Below, piece by piece: positions 1 through 8,060 of a DNA stretch of 8,060 nucleotides. The notes under the pieces were generated by a model. That model worked only from the letters and a program-made list of their open reading frames with translations. It searched no databases and was not told where the DNA came from. The stretch comes from Lentzea sp. (GTDB lineage Bacteria; Actinomycetota; Actinomycetes; Mycobacteriales; Pseudonocardiaceae), in contig JASLAV010000632.1 of the NCBI GenBank assembly GCA_030146905.1, positions 1 to 8,060 of the forward strand, written 5' to 3'. Both the position numbers and the translations under genes were made by a program. Numbering within the stretch: position 1 is the first letter of the stretch; each line of letters begins with the position of its first letter.

Positions 1-1327
<1,327 letters not shown>

Positions 1328-1352
1328 TTCCATCCGCCTGAAAACAGATTGG

Positions 1353-1357
1353 CAGGA
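1353..1357 (+). promoter_or_regulatory. Ribosome binding site deciding the encapsulin start
   Basis: CAGGA lies 6 nt before GTG 1364 and is the best Shine-Dalgarno match in the 36-bp gap after the cyclase-like gene. It would fall inside the coding region if the in-frame TTG at 1349 were used, so GTG 1364 is the preferred start. No convincing promoter is visible in this gap, which supports co-transcription with the upstream genes. Confidence 0.5.
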
Positions 1358-1363
1358 CTTCCA

Positions 1364-2764
<1,401 letters not shown>

Positions 2765-2766
2765 CG

Positions 2767-3813
2767 ATGACAGCCGAGATGACCGACCCCTTGGCCGCGG
2801 GCAGGCCCGCCGGCGAGGTGCTCGCGTGGAGCCGGAGCCTCGTGCTCCCGGCTCTGCGCAAGGCCGTCGACCAGCTGCCGCCGTCCATGCGCACCGTCGC
2901 GGAGTACCACCACGGGTGGCGCGACGAGTACGGCAACCCGGTGCTGGAGAACGGCGGCAAGGCGATCCGTCCCGCGTTGGTGCTGCTGGCGGCGGAGGCC
3001 GTCGGCGGCACCGCCTCCGACGCCGTGCCTGCGGCGGTCGCGGTGGAGCTGATCCACAACTTCTCGTTGCTGCACGACGACGTGATGGACCGCGACACGA
3101 CCCGGCGCCACCGGCCGACGGCGTGGACGGTGTTCGGCGTCAGCGCGGCGATCCTGGCGGGTGACGCCCTGCAGGCGCTGGCGGTCGACGTCCTCGCCGC
3201 GTCGGGGCATCCGCGCGCGCTGGAGGCGATCAGGACGCTGGGTGACGCCGTGGTGGCGTTGCTCGACGGGCAGGCGTTCGACCTCGACTTCGAGACGCGC
3301 TCCGACGTCGTGGTGTCCGAGGTCGAGCAGATGGCGCGCGGCAAGACCGGCGCCCTGCTGGGCGCGTCGACGGCCCTGGGCGCCTTGTACGGCAACGGCA
3401 CGGACGAGCAGATCGAGGCGATGCGCGGCTACGGCGCCGAGCTGGGTCTCGCGTTCCAGCACGTGGACGACCTGCTCGGCATCTGGGGCGACCCGGCGGT
3501 GACCGGCAAGGCCGCGCACTCCGACCTGGCGAACCGCAAGAAGTCCCTGCCGGTCGTGCGTGCGCTGACCGCCGGTGTTCCCGCCTCCGCCGAGCTGGCG
3601 TCGCTGTACTCCGGCGAGCAGGAGCTGGACCCGGAAGCGCTTGCGCGGGCGGCCTGCCTGGTCGACGCGGCCGGTGGCAGGGCGTGGAGCCAGGCACAGG
3701 CCGACGAACTGCACACACGGGCGCTGGTCCACCTCGGCGAGGCGTCGCCGACCGCACGCGCGGCGGTGGAGCTCGGCACGCTCGCCCAGCTGGTCACCCA
3801 CCGAGACCACTGA
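2767..3813 (+). CDS. All-trans polyprenyl diphosphate synthase, encapsulin-associated type
   Basis: A 348-residue IdsA/IspA-type prenyltransferase that condenses IPP with allylic diphosphates. Motifs in order: GGK-x-x-RP (K65, R68) binding IPP; the first Asp-rich motif HDDVMD (D104, D105, D108); K193 in GKTGALL; FQHVDD (D234, D235), the second Asp-rich motif, which continues LLGIWGD instead of the usual DDxLD; and a final NRKKSLPV segment. F99, five residues before the first motif, combined with no two-residue insertion in it, resembles geranylgeranyl diphosphate synthases more than bacterial farnesyl synthases (inference), while the neighbouring sesquiterpene-type cyclase would need farnesyl diphosphate. 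ATG 2767 begins 2 bp after the shell stop, so translation is probably coupled; ATG 2779 is an alternative. The DDLLGIWGD form and the YHHGW segment match the polyprenyl transferases usually annotated as Family 2 encapsulin cargo. Only some 16 residues precede the conserved domain, so the long disordered leader thought to load Family 2 cargo is missing. Membership is secure; chain length is not. Confidence 0.93.
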   Translation: MTAEMTDPLAAGRPAGEVLAWSRSLVLPALRKAVDQLPPSMRTVAEYHHGWRDEYGNPVLENGGKAIRPALVLLAAEAVGGTASDAVPAAVAVELIHNFSLLHDDVMDRDTTRRHRPTAWTVFGVSAAILAGDALQALAVDVLAASGHPRALEAIRTLGDAVVALLDGQAFDLDFETRSDVVVSEVEQMARGKTGALLGASTALGALYGNGTDEQIEAMRGYGAELGLAFQHVDDLLGIWGDPAVTGKAAHSDLANRKKSLPVVRALTAGVPASAELASLYSGEQELDPEALARAACLVDAAGGRAWSQAQADELHTRALVHLGEASPTARAAVELGTLAQLVTHRDH

Positions 3814-3822
3814 AATCCTTGT

Positions 3823-3828
3823 GAGAGG
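3823..3828 (+). promoter_or_regulatory. Ribosome binding site of ispH
   Basis: GAGAGG sits 6 nt before the ATG at 3835, in the 21-bp gap after the polyprenyl synthase stop. It is the clearest Shine-Dalgarno sequence in the operon and fixes the ispH start. Confidence 0.6.
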
Positions 3829-3834
3829 CACTCG

Positions 3835-4776
3835 ATGACGGAACATCCGCCGCGTTCGGTCCTGCTCGCCTCACCCCGGTCGTTCTGCGCAGGGGTGGAG
3901 CGCGCCATCGAGATCGTGGAACGACTGCTCGACCAGCGCGGCGGCCCTGTCTACGTGCGCAAGCAGATCGTGCACAACGTCCACGTCGTGCGCTCGCTGG
4001 AGGCTCGTGGCGCCGTGTTCGTGGAGGAGCTGTCGGAGGTGCCCGTCGGTGCCACGGCGGTGTTCTCCGCACACGGCGTCTCCCCCGCCGTGCGTGCCGA
4101 GGCGAAGGAACGGTCGTTGGACGTGCTGGACGCGACCTGTCCCCTCGTGACGAAGGTGCACTCCGAGGCACGGCGCTTCGCCGAACGCGGAGACACCATC
4201 GTGCTCATCGGTCACGCCGGGCACGAGGAGGTCGAAGGAACGCTCGGGGAGGCGCCCGACCGGATGGTGCTGGTGGAGACCGTCGACGACGTCCTCGCGC
4301 TGGAGATCACCGGTCCGGTGTCGTACCTGACGCAGACGACGCTGGCGGTGGACGAGACGGCCGAGGTGGTCGAGGCACTCCACCGCAAGTTCCCCGACCT
4401 GCGCGGGCCGGGCTCCGAGGACATCTGCTACGCCACCACGAACCGGCAGATCGCGGTCAGGGAGGTGGCGGCGCAGTCGGACCTCGTTCTGGTCGTGGGG
4501 TCGAAGAACTCCTCCAACTCGGTGCGGATGGTGGAGCTCGCCGCCCGCGCCGGCACTCCCGCGCACCTGATCGACGACGCGTCCGAGATCGACCCGGCGT
4601 GGCTGGAGGGCGTGTCGGCCGTGGGGGTGTCGGCAGGCGCCTCCGCTCCTCCCGGACTGGTGGACGAGGTGGTCGGGGCCCTGGAAGCACTGGGCGCGGT
4701 CTCGGTGTCGACCCACACGACGGCGACCGAGACGATCACCTTCACCTTGCCGTCGGCGGTGCGCCGTGCTGGCTGA
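3835..4776 (+). CDS. ispH: 4-hydroxy-3-methylbut-2-enyl diphosphate reductase
   Basis: IspH carries out the last step of the MEP pathway, reducing HMBPP to a mixture of IPP and DMAPP with an iron-sulfur cluster. The protein has 313 residues, the normal size. All three cluster cysteines are present: C18 (SFCAGV), C102 (DATCPLV) and C198 (DICYATTN). Substrate-site motifs are also present: HNVHVV with H47, SAHGVS with H80, [10 protein letters not shown] with the proton-relay Glu (E132 by alignment), TQTTL, TNRQ and the S226-S227-N228-S229 phosphate-binding run. Nothing suggests loss of function. It lies 21 bp after the polyprenyl synthase and overlaps dxs by 11 bp. IPP and DMAPP made here are the direct substrates of the upstream prenyltransferase, so the location suggests a dedicated precursor supply. 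Most actinobacteria also carry a housekeeping ispH elsewhere, so this is probably a second copy (inference). Confidence 0.97.
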   Translation: MTEHPPRSVLLASPRSFCAGVERAIEIVERLLDQRGGPVYVRKQIVHNVHVVRSLEARGAVFVEELSEVPVGATAVFSAHGVSPAVRAEAKERSLDVLDATCPLVTKVHSEARRFAERGDTIVLIGHAGHEEVEGTLGEAPDRMVLVETVDDVLALEITGPVSYLTQTTLAVDETAEVVEALHRKFPDLRGPGSEDICYATTNRQIAVREVAAQSDLVLVVGSKNSSNSVRMVELAARAGTPAHLIDDASEIDPAWLEGVSAVGVSAGASAPPGLVDEVVGALEALGAVSVSTHTTATETITFTLPSAVRRAG

Positions 4777-6472
4777 CATCACCTCGCCCGCGGACGTGCG
4801 GGCGCTCCTCTCCTCCGAGCTCGGTGGCCTGGCGGCGGAGATCCGGTCGTTCCTGATCTCCAAGGTGCACAGGACGGGCGGCCACCTCGGCCCGAACCTC
4901 GGCGCCGTCGAGCTGACCATCGCGGTGCACCGGGTGTTCTCCTCGCCCGTCGACGTGGTGCTGTTCGACACCGGGCACCAGTCCTACGTCCACAAGATGC
5001 TGACCGGTCGTTGCCAGGACTTCGACTCCCTGCGCCAGGCGGGTGGCCTGTCCGGCTACCCGTCCGCCGCCGAGTCGGCGCACGACGTCGTCGAGAACTC
5101 GCACGCGTCGACCGCACTGTCCTATGCGGATGGTCTGGCCAAGGCGTTCGAGCTCGGCGGCACCGACCGGCGCGTGGTGGCCATCGTCGGGGACGGCGCG
5201 CTGACCGGCGGCATGTGCTGGGAGGCGCTGAACAACATCGGCGGGGCCTCCCGGCCCGTCGTGGTGCTGTTGAACGACAACGGCCGCTCGTACGACCCCA
5301 CGGCGGGAGGGTTCGCGGCGTCGTTGCTCGACGGCTCCGCCCGCGGTCTGTTCGAGGCGCTGGGACTGGCCTACATCGGCGAGGTCGACGGCCACGACGT
5401 GCACGCGGTCGAGAACGCGCTGTGGGAGGCGAAAGCGCTGGGACGCCCGGTCGTCGTGCACTGCAAGACCGTGAAGGGCAAGGGTTACGAGGCCGCGGAG
5501 ACCCACGAGGCGGATCGCATGCACGCGGTCGGTGCTTCCGGTTCGTCCGGCGGGCGGACGTGGACCGACGTGTTCTCCGAGGAGATCGTCCAGCTCGGTG
5601 CGGAACGCCCTGACCTGGTCTGCCTGACCGCGGCGATGCTGGAACCGGTGGGGCTGCGGCCTTTCTCGCTGCGGTTCCCGTCGCGGACCTTCGACGTCGG
5701 GATCGCCGAGCAGCACGCCGTGACGTCCGCGGCCGGCATGGCGATGGGCGGGCTGCACCCGGTCGTCGCCGTCTACGCGACGTTCCTGTCCCGCGCGTTC
5801 GACCAGCTGCTGATGGACGTGGCGCTGCACCGGTTGCCGGTGACGTTCGTGCTGGACCGCGCCGGCGTGACCGGTCCGGACGGTGCGTCGCACCACGGCA
5901 TGTGGGACGCCTCCGTCCTTCCCGTGGTGCCGGGGCTGCGGTTGGCCGCTCCGCGCGATCCGGCGTCCTTGGCCGCGTTGCTGCGCGAGGCCGTCGGGGT
6001 GTCCGACGGGCCGACGGTCGTGCGCTATCCCAAGGCCGCCATCGGACCCGACGTGCCCGCGGTGCGGCGCGTGAGCCACTTCGACGTGCTGCGCGAAGTG
6101 CCGGACGCCGAGGTGCTGCTGGTCGCCGTCGGCCCTCTCGCCGCCCCCTGCCTCGCCGCCGCCGAGGAACTGGCCACCCACGACGTCCGGGTCACCGTGG
6201 TCGACCCGCGCTGGACCGCGCCGCTGGACCCGCACCTCGTCAAGTACAGCGGCCAGCACCGCCTGGTCCTGGCCGTGGAGGACACGACGTCCACCGGCGC
6301 GCTGGGCTCACGCCTCGGTCAGGCCCTGGCCGGTTCGGCCGCGTGCGTCGCGACCTTCGCGCTGCCACCGCGTTTCCTGCCGCACGACTCACGCGCACGC
6401 ATCATGCGCGCGCACGGCCTGGACGCGGCCGGCATCACGACGAGCGTGCTGAAGCGCCTCGGCGTGAAGTGA
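4766..6472 (+). CDS. dxs: 1-deoxy-D-xylulose-5-phosphate synthase, short form
   Basis: Dxs joins pyruvate and glyceraldehyde 3-phosphate, with thiamine diphosphate, to make DXP, the entry and main flux-control step of the MEP pathway. Motifs: TGGH (37-40), G142-D143-G144...N170-D171-N172 (thiamine diphosphate binding), H253, the catalytic Glu E315 in GIAEQHAV, R343 in FLSRAFDQ, D364-R365-A366-G367, H376 and VRYP. At 568 residues it is shorter than the usual 620-650. The deficit is one internal gap near residues 188-193: after [16 protein letters not shown] the sequence goes almost at once to [18 protein letters not shown], where typical actinobacterial enzymes have some 40-45 more residues. 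The C-terminal transketolase domain is complete. GTG 4766 overlaps the ispH stop by 11 bp and gives the expected N-terminus. All catalytic residues I can identify are retained, so I expect activity; altered regulation or oligomer contacts are possible. It is probably an accessory paralogue devoted to this operon (inference). Confidence 0.95.
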   Translation: MLADITSPADVRALLSSELGGLAAEIRSFLISKVHRTGGHLGPNLGAVELTIAVHRVFSSPVDVVLFDTGHQSYVHKMLTGRCQDFDSLRQAGGLSGYPSAAESAHDVVENSHASTALSYADGLAKAFELGGTDRRVVAIVGDGALTGGMCWEALNNIGGASRPVVVLLNDNGRSYDPTAGGFAASLLDGSARGLFEALGLAYIGEVDGHDVHAVENALWEAKALGRPVVVHCKTVKGKGYEAAETHEADRMHAVGASGSSGGRTWTDVFSEEIVQLGAERPDLVCLTAAMLEPVGLRPFSLRFPSRTFDVGIAEQHAVTSAAGMAMGGLHPVVAVYATFLSRAFDQLLMDVALHRLPVTFVLDRAGVTGPDGASHHGMWDASVLPVVPGLRLAAPRDPASLAALLREAVGVSDGPTVVRYPKAAIGPDVPAVRRVSHFDVLREVPDAEVLLVAVGPLAAPCLAAAEELATHDVRVTVVDPRWTAPLDPHLVKYSGQHRLVLAVEDTTSTGALGSRLGQALAGSAACVATFALPPRFLPHDSRARIMRAHGLDAAGITTSVLKRLGVK

Positions 6473-7541
6473 CGAACCAGCCGATCGCGAACGACAGCGC
6501 GATCGCCCCCGCGCCGACCAGTGGTGCCTTCACCTCGGCCGGCAGGTCGAACGGGCGCAGGGCGGTCGCGAGGCTGAGCAGGATCGGCCCCTGCACGACG
6601 AACGCGACGTAGGCCGACCGCGCCAGCCCTTCGGCGAACGGGCCCTGGCCGGTCAGCCTGCGTTGCGCGAGCCCGATGAGCCACAGACTGCCCGCCACCA
6701 CGAGGATCCCCTCCACCAGCGCGAGCACCGCCGCCTGCCACCTGAACCCGCCGAGGAACGGCTCCGCGCTCCCGGCGAGGTCGAGCACCCCCATGAACAC
6801 CGCCGCCACCGGCAGCGCCGCGATCGTGCCGATGACGACGTTGCGGGTGAGCCGGAAGATCTCGTCCGGCACCCGTTCGGCGAGCTTGCGACCCCCGATC
6901 GCACCGAGCAGGAACATGCCGAGGCACTGCGGCCACCACCACAGGTGCAGGTCGCCGATCTGCCCGCTGCGAGCCGGGAACACCAGCCTGGTCAGGAAAG
7001 TCGCGCCGGCCACCACCACCGTCATGCCCACCACGGTCCGCGTGGTGATGGCGCGTTCCCGCACTGGCGGCGCCAGAGCGACGGCGACGCTGAAGACCAG
7101 CAGCACACCCACGAACCACAGCGACCCGCTGTCCAGGAACGGCTGCCGGTCCGTGAAGGCCTGCCACCACGAGACGTCGCGCCCGGCGCCGTTGTAGGCG
7201 ATCCACACGAACGCCGGCCACACGACGAGAGCGCTGACCACCCAGGGCGTGCCCAGCCTGACGAGCCGCTCCGCGATGAAGCGCTGGCGCCCTTTGCGCT
7301 CGATCGAGCCGGGCGTGAAGATGCCGGCCATGAAGTAGAAGGTGCCCATGAAGAACAGACCGGACGACCCGATCAACGCCGCCAGCACCGTCTCGGTCCC
7401 GGGGTGGAACGTGACCTCGTTGACCTCGTCGTACGGCCAGCCGCCGATCGCGGCGTAACCGAGCAGCGCGTGGCCACCGATGACCCACGCCACCAGGACG
7501 ACCTTCAGGTTGTCCAAGGCGGACAATCTCACGCTTTCCAT
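6435..7541 (-). CDS. Acyltransferase-3 family integral membrane protein
   Basis: A 368-residue protein with about ten hydrophobic segments, typical of the acyltransferase-3 family (OafA/NodX-like), which moves acetyl or other acyl groups onto sugars, glycolipids, antibiotics or cell-wall polymers at the cytoplasmic membrane. The N-terminus LSALDNLKVVLVAWVIGGHA gives K13-x10-H24, the Lys version of the family's R/K-x10-H motif, with H24 the presumed catalytic residue. SGLFFMGTFYFMAGIF forms the next membrane segment, followed by R92-L-V-R95 on the cytoplasmic side, the RxxR motif. ATG 7541 is preferred because homology starts there and GGGAAG lies just upstream; the frame extends 33 residues further, but that part is Arg-rich and unlike the family. 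The gene converges on dxs with a 38-bp overlap and is therefore in a separate transcription unit. The acceptor cannot be predicted, and a role in decorating a terpenoid from the operon is only speculation. Confidence 0.85.
   Translation of the reverse strand: MESVRLSALDNLKVVLVAWVIGGHALLGYAAIGGWPYDEVNEVTFHPGTETVLAALIGSSGLFFMGTFYFMAGIFTPGSIERKGRQRFIAERLVRLGTPWVVSALVVWPAFVWIAYNGAGRDVSWWQAFTDRQPFLDSGSLWFVGVLLVFSVAVALAPPVRERAITTRTVVGMTVVVAGATFLTRLVFPARSGQIGDLHLWWWPQCLGMFLLGAIGGRKLAERVPDEIFRLTRNVVIGTIAALPVAAVFMGVLDLAGSAEPFLGGFRWQAAVLALVEGILVVAGSLWLIGLAQRRLTGQGPFAEGLARSAYVAFVVQGPILLSLATALRPFDLPAEVKAPLVGAGAIALSFAIGWFVTSRRGASARSS
6482..6505 (+). terminator. Possible operon-end hairpin after dxs
   Basis: An exact 8-bp inverted repeat, CGATCGCG and CGCGATCG, with an 8-nt loop begins 10 bp after the dxs stop. 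It has no T tract, which is common among actinobacterial terminators. It lies inside the coding sequence of the convergent acyltransferase, so the palindrome could instead be chance in GC-rich coding DNA. Confidence 0.3.
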
Positions 7542-7579
7542 GGTCCGCTTCCCGGCGCGCCGACACCAGCGGCCGTTAG

Positions 7580-7596
7580 CGGACAGCTCGTGTCCG
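7580..7596. promoter_or_regulatory. Inverted repeat upstream of the acyltransferase gene, possible operator
   Basis: CGGACA and TGTCCG form a perfect 6-bp inverted repeat with a 5-nt centre, 38 bp upstream of the acyltransferase ATG. A related repeat in the opposite half-site order, TTGTCC-N5-GGACAA, lies at 7510-7526 just inside the coding region. The pair could bind a dimeric repressor or form leader hairpins. No regulator gene is visible in the window. Confidence 0.25.
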
Positions 7597-7703
7597 GTGG
7601 CCGGTCGGGGAACGCCGATGCCGACGCGCGTGACCTTCACGCCGCACTCCGCGGCCTGTCATGCCAGCGGTCGTGCGGGCACCCGCATCACGACCTCGTC
7701 GCA

Positions 7704-8002
7704 CCGCACGACCTGCCACGCACACGGTCCGCCAGCGGTCCGTCGCATTCGCCGCGTCACACGACCTGCCGGACCACGCGCCCGCCAGCTAGTCCGCCAA
7801 ACCACACGCCTGCCGCGTCACACGGCCCGCCGAACCACACGCCCGCCAGCCACCCCCGCCGCGCTGCACTTACGACCCCGCGTCACACGACCTGTCTGAC
7901 CACGCGCCCGCCAGTCATCCCGCCACATTCGCCATACTCGCGCCCCCGCCGCGCCGCACATCCCGCCGCGTCACACGACCTGCCGGACCACACGTCCGCC
8001 GA
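7704..8002. repeat. Cluster of degenerate 37-bp direct repeats
   Basis: Four 37-bp copies start at 7752, 7813, 7878 and 7966. Relative to the first, the others differ at 4, 2 and 4 positions by hand count. The 16-nt core CGCGTCACACGACCTG is exact in copies 1, 3 and 4, and copies 1-3 all end in CCCGCCAG. A diverged fifth copy lies at 7704-7735, and fragments (ACCACACGCCTGCCG, 7801 and 8015) continue towards the window end. Start-to-start distances are 61, 65 and 88 bp, and the intervening DNA is itself made of similar C-rich pieces, which suggests slippage and duplication. The units have no clear dyad symmetry and no coding periodicity. Function is unknown. Confidence 0.75.
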
Positions 8003-8060
8003 CCGTCCCGTCAGACCACACGCCTGCCGCCGACCTACACGCCTGCTGGCCATCCCGTTG

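Larger units (their letters stand above)
7542..8060. other. Gene-free region upstream of the acyltransferase
   Basis: No credible gene is found in these 519 bases on either strand. The only longer plus-strand frame (ending near 7899) is mostly low-complexity Thr/Arg/Pro/His and runs antisense into the acyltransferase. From about 7640 onward the plus strand is very C-rich and G-poor with many CCACAC and CCGCC runs, so the minus strand is G/T-rich. The first 100 bases should contain the acyltransferase promoter and hold the inverted repeat at 7580-7596. The rest holds the degenerate repeats listed separately. No tRNA, rRNA or mobile-element end is recognised. Confidence 0.6.

Noticed and set aside
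1349..1363. TTG start giving a five-residue longer encapsulin
   Set aside because: The only good ribosome binding site would lie inside that extension and properly precedes GTG 1364.
5320..5350. Frameshift or assembly error explaining the short DXS
   Set aside because: The frame is unbroken and conserved sequence resumes in the same frame directly after the gap, so a clean in-frame loss is more likely. Raw reads would settle it.
4742..6259. Minus-strand 505-residue open frame opposite dxs
   Set aside because: dxs on the plus strand carries all expected motifs; the antisense frame is compositionally biased and matches nothing I know.
7510..7526. TTGTCC/GGACAA palindrome as an independent operator feature
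   Set aside because: It lies inside the coding sequence of a well-conserved N-terminus and may be chance, so it is reported only together with the upstream repeat.
6319..7566. Alternative minus-strand 415-residue frame over the acyltransferase
   Set aside because: It is a shifted frame of the same strand, Arg-rich and without membrane segments, whereas the chosen frame has about ten hydrophobic segments and the acyltransferase-3 motifs.
7480..7899. Plus-strand 139-residue open frame
   Set aside because: It begins antisense to the acyltransferase N-terminus and its second half is low-complexity Thr/Arg/Pro/His from the repeats. No family resemblance.
7752..8002. CRISPR array from the 37-bp repeats
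   Set aside because: Copies are degenerate, the gaps are unequal (24, 28 and 51 bp) and resemble the repeat itself, there is no dyad symmetry, and no cas genes are present.

Overview
This is a high-GC actinobacterial window. The strong G/C third-position bias, GTG starts and closely packed overlapping genes fit this, and the protein families suggest a Streptomyces or Pseudonocardiales-type genome (genus not determined). Six same-strand genes fill positions 1-6472 as one probable operon. A convergent membrane acyltransferase gene follows, and then about 500 bp of gene-free, repeat-rich DNA.

Layout: (1) 1-327, the 3' end of a germacradienol/geosmin-type sesquiterpene synthase. (2) 320-1327, a stand-alone protein homologous to the C-terminal half of bifunctional geosmin synthase, with both metal-binding motifs degraded. 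(3) 1364-2764, a Family 2B encapsulin shell protein: an HK97-fold nanocompartment protein with an internal cyclic-nucleotide-binding-like domain. (4) 2767-3813, an all-trans polyprenyl diphosphate synthase of the type that accompanies Family 2 encapsulins. (5) 3835-4776, ispH, the last step of the MEP pathway. (6) 4766-6472, dxs, the first step of the MEP pathway, in a short form. (7) 6435-7541 on the minus strand, an acyltransferase-3 family membrane protein whose 3' end overlaps dxs by 38 bp. (8) 7542-8060, no gene; it holds an inverted repeat near the acyltransferase start and a set of degenerate 37-bp repeats.

Working together (inference): Dxs and IspH raise the supply of IPP/DMAPP, the polyprenyl synthase condenses them to a longer prenyl diphosphate, and the terpene synthase cyclises it, with some of these enzymes possibly housed inside the encapsulin shell. 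The most unusual element is the cyclase-like second gene. It looks like a geosmin synthase that has been split at its domain boundary, with the second half kept as an intact reading frame although its catalytic motifs are lost. It could be a scaffold, partner or shell-targeting protein rather than an enzyme. The window is therefore best read as a candidate encapsulin-associated terpene pathway with a pseudoenzyme component.
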